Of a stretch of 11,530 bases of DNA, positions 7,735-11,530 are shown in pieces. The DNA lies in NCBI GenBank assembly GCA_038217425.1, contig JBBQPM010000209.1, forward strand, positions 1 to 11,530. Direction: 5' to 3'. Within the stretch, counting starts at the first letter, position 1; each line of letters starts with the position of its first letter. This stretch comes from JAIEPT01 sp038217425 (GTDB lineage: Bacteria; Planctomycetota; Planctomycetia; Gemmatales; Gemmataceae). The position numbers and the translations under genes were made by a program. Below the pieces are notes generated by a model. The model did no database searches. It saw only the letters and a program-made list of their open reading frames with translations, and had not been told where the DNA came from.

Positions 7735-7789
7735 ATGTATTTGGGTTTTCTGATTGAAAATCACTCGCTTGTATCCTTAACTGATTACG

Positions 7790-7834
7790 CCGGAAGGTGT
7801 TGAGCACTGTCACCGGAAGGTGTTGAGCACTGTC
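7790..7834. repeat. Two direct copies of a 22-bp sequence, period 23 bp
   Basis: Identical 22-bp units lie at 7790-7811 and 7813-7834, separated by a single A. The core is GGAAGGTGTTGAGCACTG. The period is close to two helical turns, so both copies face the same side of DNA. They lie between the WYL regulator stop (7861) and the cas promoter, upstream of the latter. The simplest reading is a paired operator for the WYL protein or another regulator. Alternatives are a transposon end with tandem transposase-binding sites, or a sequence derived from a CRISPR repeat: on the minus strand GTGCTCAACACCTTCCGG resembles, from memory, the start of some type I repeats. None is proven. Confidence 0.9.
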
Positions 7835-7860
7835 GATTTCGTTGAGTCAATTCGACGAAC

Positions 7861-8865
7861 CTAGATCTCAATGATTGCCGAAAGGCGATTCTCCGCGTGG
7901 GCCAGCACTTTCCGAACCTCATCTAAAATCTGGTCGCGCAGGTCCGTCGGCTCAAGCACCTCGCAATCGGCGCCGAAGGACAGCACCCAGCGACGCACCT
8001 CAACCAGATGAGTGACGGCCAGGCTCAACGTCAATGAACCGTCCGCATGTTCTTCGAGTTGCTGTGTCGGGTGCCAGCGCTTCTCACGGACGTAGCGAGC
8101 CGAGGCGGTCGCGAAGCGTAGTCGGACGACCTGGGCGGGACCGGCGCCGCGCACCTTGCGAAACCCCGCGTCGAGATAGTCCGCGACGTGAAAGTCCGCC
8201 GGGCGTTCTATCGGTTCGCCAGTCGGGTGCAGTTCGCGAATCCGCGCCGGCGCGAACATTCGAATCTCCTCGCGCAGATGGCAGTACGCGATCAGGAACC
8301 AGTCGCCGTCGATCGATGTCAAGTGATACGGATCGACGACGCGTCGGCACGTCTCATCGCGGGATGCGGACCAGTAAACCAGTTCGAGCTGACGCTCGTC
8401 GCGGATTGCCTGATGCAGTTCCTGCAGAAGCCGGGGAAGCTCGACGTCAACTGCGGTTCGCCGAATCGATGCGGATTGCGAGAGGTGCCGGAGATCGAAG
8501 CTCACCGATTCGGGCAAGAACGCCTTGACCTTTTCGAAGAAGCCGGCAAGGTCCGAGGCAAAGGGCGAATCTCCGTAGATCTGCAGAAGTCGTTCACCGA
8601 GAAACAAGGCCAACAACTCGCCTTCGCTGATCTTGAAGAAGGGGAGGCAGAACGCAGGATCGGCGTAGCGGTAACCGTTGCGAACGGGATCGAACTCGAT
8701 GGGGGCGTTGAGCCGATCGCGTAGGAACTGGATATCGCGTTGGATGGTCCTGGGAGCAACTTCCAAAGTTCGAGCGAGGTCATTGGCGTTGGGCCATCCG
8801 CCTTCGCGGATTTCGCGATCGATGCAGGCAAGGCGTTCGAGGGGAAGGCGCGAACTGATACGCAT
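7861..8865 (-). CDS. WYL-domain transcriptional regulator (HTH-WYL-WCX)
   Basis: 334-aa regulator with the full three-part layout: an N-terminal winged helix-turn-helix (about 5-60, with ANDLARTLEVAPRTIQRDI as the DNA-binding helices), a central WYL domain (about 145-215, with DPYHLTSIDGDWFLIAYCH as the core), and a C-terminal WCX domain (about 245-330). WYL domains sense ligands, often nucleic acids or nucleotides, and WYL regulators are repeatedly found beside CRISPR-Cas operons. It is on the same strand as the cas operon, 205 bases upstream, and the promoter and tandem repeat lie between them. It probably controls the operon but is unlikely to be only part of its transcript. The ATG at 8865 has no strong Shine-Dalgarno, yet the HTH begins right after it, so I keep this start. 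Confidence 0.9.
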   Translation of the reverse strand: MRISSRLPLERLACIDREIREGGWPNANDLARTLEVAPRTIQRDIQFLRDRLNAPIEFDPVRNGYRYADPAFCLPFFKISEGELLALFLGERLLQIYGDSPFASDLAGFFEKVKAFLPESVSFDLRHLSQSASIRRTAVDVELPRLLQELHQAIRDERQLELVYWSASRDETCRRVVDPYHLTSIDGDWFLIAYCHLREEIRMFAPARIRELHPTGEPIERPADFHVADYLDAGFRKVRGAGPAQVVRLRFATASARYVREKRWHPTQQLEEHADGSLTLSLAVTHLVEVRRWVLSFGADCEVLEPTDLRDQILDEVRKVLAHAENRLSAIIEI

Positions 8866-9106
8866 GGAGAGAGACCTTGGGCGGTTCGATCTGCCATCGT
8901 CACCATGCTACGGACCGGGTACGACAGAGATAGTCGCACCCAGCGACCCTTACCTAAGAAATCTGGACCGACGTACCGATCCTTCGTCGATCTTCTTATG
9001 AAGACGGGACATAAGACGATACTTGAGGTTCTGGGAGCTTTCAGGAAAAAGCCGTAACTTTATTGCCGCGACAAGATTCTCGCCAGCTGCAAATTGACGA
9101 ACCTTC

Positions 9107-9129
9107 GAGTTTGTTTCGGTAACAAACTC
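9107..9129. repeat. Perfect 9-bp inverted repeat, 5-base loop
   Basis: GAGTTTGTT and AACAAACTC are exact reverse complements around the loop TCGGT, which with its closing bases resembles a stable UUCG-type loop. No T-run follows on either strand, so it is not a standard terminator. It could be a regulator site, a small RNA stem or chance. Confidence 0.6.
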
Positions 9130-9317
9130 TCGCCGTTCAGGGCGACTTTGAAGAAATGACCGTGTCTATCCCCAATCCCCCCAATCCAGGTTGAGGTGAT
9201 CTCGTGTTCCAGATATCATGTCCGGCGCGATGAAGCGCCTTCGGAGCAGGCGGAGTAAGTCTCCCTAAAAGAAAGGATGGCTGACCCAATCATCCGGCTT
9301 ATCGACCGCTGATAGGG

Positions 9318-9340
9318 AAAAAAAGGCGGCATGGCGCCCT
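9318..9340 (-). terminator. Probable rho-independent terminator of the small-gene cassette
   Basis: On the minus strand AGGGCG, loop CCATGC, then CGCCTT form a six-pair stem with one G-T wobble, directly running into seven T's (the A-run 9318-9324 on the plus strand; two of its T's are counted in the stem). It begins 76 bases after the stop of the 62-aa membrane gene, the last gene of the cassette. The stem is short, so the call is moderate. Confidence 0.5.
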
Positions 9341-9415
9341 CCTTCTGGATAAATCTCTCAAATCCGTCCTCGTCTGCCTGTAAGGCAAGAGCCAGGCGGA
9401 ACGCCAGGTAACTGC

Positions 9416-9604
9416 TTAGTTTCGACGAGGCGTTTTTCCCGGGCCGTTGCTCAGTCGAATCTCTTTCTGATACATGTTGAACGCCAGAAGAAGGCAGGTG
9501 GCGAAGAAGAAGATCAGCCACGATTGCGTCAGCAGTCCTGCGATCACGCCGAGAACCAGGCTGCCGTTGAAGTAGCTCTGGTTGAGTTTTTGTCGTGCTC
9601 CCAT
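9416..9604 (-). CDS. Small membrane protein, 62 aa, unknown function
   Basis: 62-aa protein with a polar N-terminus MGARQKLNQSYFN, a hydrophobic stretch at about 14-44 (GSLVLGVIAGLLTQSW, then LIFFFATCLLLAF), and a basic tail ending KTPRRN. The hydrophobic part is long enough for two short membrane helices with a turn near TQSW, or one long one. No signal-peptidase site is obvious. GAGGAG lies about eight bases before the ATG. It starts 54 bases after the 64-aa gene and is probably the last gene of the cassette, with a terminator candidate downstream. An overlapping minus-strand frame at 9216-9521 is less likely. The sequence resembles small planctomycete membrane proteins of unknown role, from memory. 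Confidence 0.72.
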   Translation of the reverse strand: MGARQKLNQSYFNGSLVLGVIAGLLTQSWLIFFFATCLLLAFNMYQKEIRLSNGPGKTPRRN

Positions 9605-9658
9605 ACGTCTCTCCTCTCTTTCCTCATTGGTCGCAAAATGGCGACATGAATGTCAGGG

Positions 9659-9853
9659 TTACCGGGTAATCTTGAAGCGAATTTGGGCCAAGGCGGGGAA
9701 CCGCTCGAAGGCTTGCGACAGCGCCTTCTGAAGTTGCGTCTTGAATCGCTTGGACCGCAGGGCCTTGACGATCTGCGCGTAGACGCTCTCGGCGAGCCCC
9801 GACGGAGCCGAGATCGCCACATGCAGTTCGTCCATCACGATGCGTTTCTTCAT
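9659..9853 (-). CDS. Conserved-looking hypothetical protein, 64 aa
   Basis: 64-aa protein: a beta-like start VMDELHVAISAP, a helix with AESVYAQIVKAL, a basic segment RSKRFKTQLQKAL (33-45), then an end alternating hydrophobic residues (ALAQIRFKITR). The layout suggests a small alpha-beta fold with beta strands at both ends. The start at 9853 is supported by ATGA overlap with the 156-aa gene and by AAAGGG six bases upstream, so the two are translationally coupled. I recall similar short proteins in planctomycete genomes but cannot name a family or function. Confidence 0.75.
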   Translation of the reverse strand: MKKRIVMDELHVAISAPSGLAESVYAQIVKALRSKRFKTQLQKALSQAFERFPALAQIRFKITR

Positions 9854-10320
9854 GATGCCCTTTCGGCTGGGTTGGATTTGAGTTCTTGCAGGCGATCGAT
9901 GACCTGGCTCGCCTGCTTGAGCGTCAAATCCTCGGGCAAGTCTCGTTGGAATCGCTCACGCAAAAACGCATTCAGATCGAACCGGTACTTCCGGGCCAGG
10001 AAGCGGATGGCATTGATTTGCGGTCCCGTGGCCGCGTCGGCATTGGCGCCATGGTTGTCGTTCTTTCGGTCGGTGCGCACGCTCTGGGGAGGAGGCGATG
10101 CAGAACGGGAGGGACCGGTCGGGGCCTTGGCATCCTTCAATTCGGTTTCGACGGAGTTGCGAGCCAATGCATAGAGCGCTCCGATGCGTTCTTGCAACTT
10201 GACCGGATCGGCCATGAGGCCCGAATCGACTTCGACTTCAAGGAGAATGCTTGCGCCGCGCGACCCGAAGTTCGAATCGCCCTTTTTGCGGCACCATCCG
10301 ACGGCTAGTTTCAGAGGCAT
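9850..10320 (-). CDS. Hypothetical protein, 156 aa, two domains with disordered linker
   Basis: Two parts joined by a low-complexity linker. The N-terminal part (1-62) has MPLKLAVGWCRKKGDSNFGS and GASILLEVEVDSGLM, strand-rich, then a helix LQERIGALYALARNSVETEL. The linker (about 63-97) is rich in P, S, D and N. The C-terminal part (98-146) has ATGPQINAIRFLARKYRFDL and LPEDLTLKQASQVIDRLQEL, resembling a short helical motif found at the ends of various plasmid and phage proteins. The frame is open 19 codons further upstream, but I place the start at 10320: AGGAG stands seven bases before this ATG, and the extra codons would fall in the 14-bp hairpin. It overlaps the 64-aa gene by four bases. 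No enzymatic motif is seen; a nucleic-acid-related role is only a guess. Confidence 0.78.
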   Translation of the reverse strand: MPLKLAVGWCRKKGDSNFGSRGASILLEVEVDSGLMADPVKLQERIGALYALARNSVETELKDAKAPTGPSRSASPPPQSVRTDRKNDNHGANADAATGPQINAIRFLARKYRFDLNAFLRERFQRDLPEDLTLKQASQVIDRLQELKSNPAERAS

Positions 10321-10344
10321 AAATTTTCTCCTGAGATAAAAGGA

Positions 10345-10393
10345 GCCGGAAGGCAGCTCCCCAGCCCTGCAGGCCAAGAAGCTGCCTTCCGGC
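10345..10393 (-). promoter_or_regulatory. Perfect 14-bp hairpin between two cassette genes
   Basis: GCCGGAAGGCAGCT (10345-10358) and its exact reverse complement (10380-10393) flank a 21-base loop that itself contains the palindrome CCTGCAGG. The stem is GC-rich and lies in the 84-base gap between the 137-aa stop and the 156-aa start. On the minus strand the stem is followed by TCCTTTTA and then the AGGAG of the next gene. It may be an attenuator or partial terminator, or a stem that protects mRNA and sets different expression of the genes before and after it. The T-run is too interrupted for a clean terminator call. Confidence 0.75.
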
Positions 10394-10404
10394 GGTCTGG
10401 GCGA

Positions 10405-10818
10405 CTATTTTCGCCCCGAGCGTTTGGAGTGTGATGGATGGCGAGGAGCGGGAACCCGAGTGGGTTCCGACGTGCCGATTCCCGCGGTGAGCGGATTGGG
10501 CAAGTAGGCCTTGGGCGTTTGGTCGGTGATCGTGCTGGGCGGGAGGGGGAGAACGGGCTTCAGGGCCTCGCCTTGAAGGTGAGCTGTCGCCGCGAGGATT
10601 CCCGCCAAGGGCCGTTCGGAACTGATTTCATCGGCCTGCCGGCGAAGATAATGGGCGATGCCGCTCAGGCCTTCCTCGTCGTACTTGCGGGCCCGACGAT
10701 GCAGTTCGGCGCGGCGTTCGGCCGCATGCGTGAGGAATTCGGCTTCGAGATCCAGGGCGGCCTGGGTGACGAAGAGGTTCTTGAAGCGATCCACCATGGA
10801 CCGGAAGAAGGAAAACAT
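10405..10818 (-). CDS. Hypothetical protein, 137 aa, helical with proline-rich tail
   Basis: 137 aa. The first half is predicted helical and charged, with MFSFFRSMVDRFKNLF (an amphipathic start that may touch a membrane), LDLEAEFLTHAAERRAELHR and YLRRQADEISSERPL. The second half from about residue 86 is rich in P, S and T and ends in basic HSKRSGRK, probably disordered. Two ATGs lie six bases apart. I choose 10818 because AGAGG abuts the upstream ATG at 10824 but stands six bases before this one. The gene ends 11 bases before the 14-bp hairpin. No family is recognised. Confidence 0.72.
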   Translation of the reverse strand: MFSFFRSMVDRFKNLFVTQAALDLEAEFLTHAAERRAELHRRARKYDEEGLSGIAHYLRRQADEISSERPLAGILAATAHLQGEALKPVLPLPPSTITDQTPKAYLPNPLTAGIGTSEPTRVPAPRHPSHSKRSGRK

Positions 10819-10880
10819 AGACATCCTCTGAAAATGGGAATGGAAGAAGGAAAGCCGCTACTGTTCTGGCCCCGATTCGA

Positions 10881-11048
10881 TTAGCGACGGGAGGCAATCT
10901 CCGGTCGGGCATTGGGCATCCCCTGGAGGGGAATCTCAATCGGTTTGGACCTGGGCAGGGGCACGAGGCTGAAGCCGCGTTGCCGAATCGTTTTGACGCT
11001 TTCGCCGGTGGCGCGCGCGAGGGCTCTGTCCAGTTGATGCTGGTTCAT
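10881..11048 (-). CDS. Small conserved-looking protein, 55 aa
   Basis: 55-aa protein with a helix LDRALARATGESVKTIRQRG (6-25) that reads like the first two helices of a helix-turn-helix, then FSLVPLP and an extended tail with IEIPLQGMPNARP. The pattern ATGES-TIR-RGFSL is one I associate with tiny planctomycete proteins of unknown function. Two ATGs lie six bases apart; AAAGG abuts the first (11054) and stands six bases before the second (11048), which I take as the start. A minus-strand frame at 10936-11130 overlaps it but lacks these features. It sits 62 bases before the 137-aa gene. A DNA-binding role is possible but not shown. Confidence 0.7.
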   Translation of the reverse strand: MNQHQLDRALARATGESVKTIRQRGFSLVPLPRSKPIEIPLQGMPNARPEIASRR

Positions 11049-11096
11049 GGTCATCCTTTCGGAGGAAAATAAAGAACGGGGATATTCGACAAGGGA

Positions 11097-11339
11097 TCAG
11101 TGAGAGTCGAACAAGAAGGCGTCGAGCCAATCGACCTCGGCTCGCAAGGCTTCAGAACGTTTTGCAAAGGGCCCGAGCTTCGGCCCGCGGACGGGAGCCA
11201 AGTCCGCCCACCACCGACCTTCGGCATCCGGCTCGACATGACTGCCACGCCGGAGCGAAACCGTGCCAAGAGCTGCCAGGTCGATGGCTTCGCTATAGAC
11301 GCAGGTTCCGACCCCCTGGGCGTCAAACCGGATCTGCAT
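11097..11339 (-). CDS. Small conserved-looking hypothetical protein, 80 aa
   Basis: 80-aa protein: a strand-like start MQIRFDAQGVGTCVYSEAID, then LRRGSHVEPDAEGRWWADLA with two adjacent tryptophans, KLGPFAKRSEALRAEVDWL and a hydrophobic end. The order of SHVEPD, GRWWADL, LGPF and RSEAL-AE--WL matches a recurring family of short unannotated proteins I remember from planctomycetes and from mobile elements. AAGGAG is seven bases before the ATG. Its start overlaps the end of the gene to its right by 17 bases, and it ends 48 bases before the 55-aa gene. Function is unknown; the compact fold and its company suggest it works with the other cassette proteins. Confidence 0.8.
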   Translation of the reverse strand: MQIRFDAQGVGTCVYSEAIDLAALGTVSLRRGSHVEPDAEGRWWADLAPVRGPKLGPFAKRSEALRAEVDWLDAFLFDSH

Positions 11340-11530
11340 GACTGGCTCCTTGCATCGCGACGTCGGGCCGAATGATGCGCCGCCGGGGGAGATCGACCAT
11401 CATCCCATCAAGCGACGCCTGAACCTGGGAAAGCTGCGTGGCCACCTGTTGGCGCAGGCGATCGTTATCTCGTAGGTCTTGAGGCTGAATGCCCTGCACC
11501 AACCCCTTGGCCTGATCGACGAGCTGGTCG
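11323..11530 (-). CDS. C-terminal end of a coiled-coil-like protein, 5' end outside window
   Basis: The last 68 codons of a gene that begins beyond the right edge. The visible part is rich in Q, L and D and helical, for example LVDQAKGLVQGIQPQDLRDN and RLRQQVATQLSQVQASLD, with heptad-like leucine and valine spacing. It ends in MVDLPRRRIIRPDV and a short polar tail before TGA at 11325-11323. The stop lies 14 bases inside the next gene, a 17-base overlap including the stop codon, so the two are on one transcript. I cannot name the family from this piece. It could be the end of a larger protein whose main domain is not visible. Confidence 0.7.
   Translation of the reverse strand, partial: DQLVDQAKGLVQGIQPQDLRDNDRLRQQVATQLSQVQASLDGMMVDLPRRRIIRPDVAMQGASHADPV

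Larger units (their letters stand above)
8866..9415. other. 550-base stretch without a convincing gene
   Basis: Between the WYL gene start and the stop of the 62-aa membrane gene I see no reading frame with a good ribosome binding site or recognisable protein. It holds a perfect 9-bp hairpin (9107-9129), a probable terminator for the cassette to its right (9318-9340), and presumably the WYL promoter, for which I find no clear boxes. Short frames cross it on both strands, but they continue into flanking genes in the wrong frame. It is the largest gap in the window and marks the border between the CRISPR locus and the small-gene cassette. An undetected RNA gene or eroded gene cannot be excluded. 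Confidence 0.6.

Noticed and set aside
7837..7858. Possible hairpin after the WYL stop
   Set aside because: On the minus strand the stem has an A-C mismatch and no T-run follows, so it is not a credible terminator.
9216..9521. 101-codon minus-strand frame
   Set aside because: It overlaps the 62-aa membrane gene, which has a better ribosome binding site and a coherent membrane segment; this frame lacks both.
10936..11130. 64-codon minus-strand frame
   Set aside because: It overlaps the 55-aa gene in another frame; the 55-aa gene has a Shine-Dalgarno and a recognisable helix pattern.
1..11530. CRISPR array
   Set aside because: No regularly spaced 28-37-base repeats are present; the only direct repeat is the two-copy 22-bp element with no spacer. 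The array probably lies to the left of the window.

Overview
The window looks like a piece of a Planctomycetota chromosome. That assignment is an inference from three things: a GC-rich background, a dev/MYXAN-type CRISPR-Cas operon, and a string of very small genes whose sequences resemble uncharacterised proteins I associate with planctomycetes. It was made from memory, without a search. Every gene I can support lies on the minus strand, so the biological reading order runs from high to low coordinates.

Right part (11530 to about 9300): seven small genes in a tight cassette. They are the C-terminus of a coiled-coil protein, an 80-aa protein, a 55-aa protein, a 137-aa protein, a 156-aa protein, a 64-aa protein and a 62-aa membrane protein. 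Most have a good ribosome binding site, and two junctions overlap. A perfect 14-bp hairpin sits between the 137-aa and 156-aa genes. A hairpin followed by seven T's (9318-9340) probably ends the cassette. None has a function I can name.

Middle (9300 to 7656): about 550 bases without a convincing gene (8866-9415), then a WYL-domain transcription regulator (7861-8865). A 205-base intergenic region follows, with two direct copies of a 22-bp sequence at a 23-bp period (7790-7834) and a good sigma70-like promoter (7705-7734).

Left part (7655 to 1): a type I CRISPR-Cas operon of the kind named MYXAN, related to the dev operon of Myxococcus xanthus. The order is sigma-factor-like HTH gene, cas6, cas3 (HD plus helicase), cmx8 (large subunit), cas7/devR, cas5/devS, cas4. 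The window ends inside cas4, which may be fused to cas1. Gene junctions are overlapping (TAATG, ATGA) or a few bases wide, apart from 27 bases before cas7, which suggests one transcript. Cas6 would process crRNA, Cmx8, Cas7 and Cas5 would form the surveillance complex, Cas3 would degrade the target, and Cas4 would help select new spacers. cas1, cas2 and the CRISPR array are not visible and should lie to the left of position 1.

Three points stand out. The first gene of the cas operon is a small sigma-region-4-like protein of clearly lower GC than its neighbours, translationally coupled to cas6. cmx8 contains an internal, well-placed Shine-Dalgarno and ATG that would yield a separate 121-aa Cas11-like small subunit. 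The tandem repeat next to the WYL gene and upstream of the cas promoter is a good candidate operator, or possibly a relic of a CRISPR repeat or of a transposon end.
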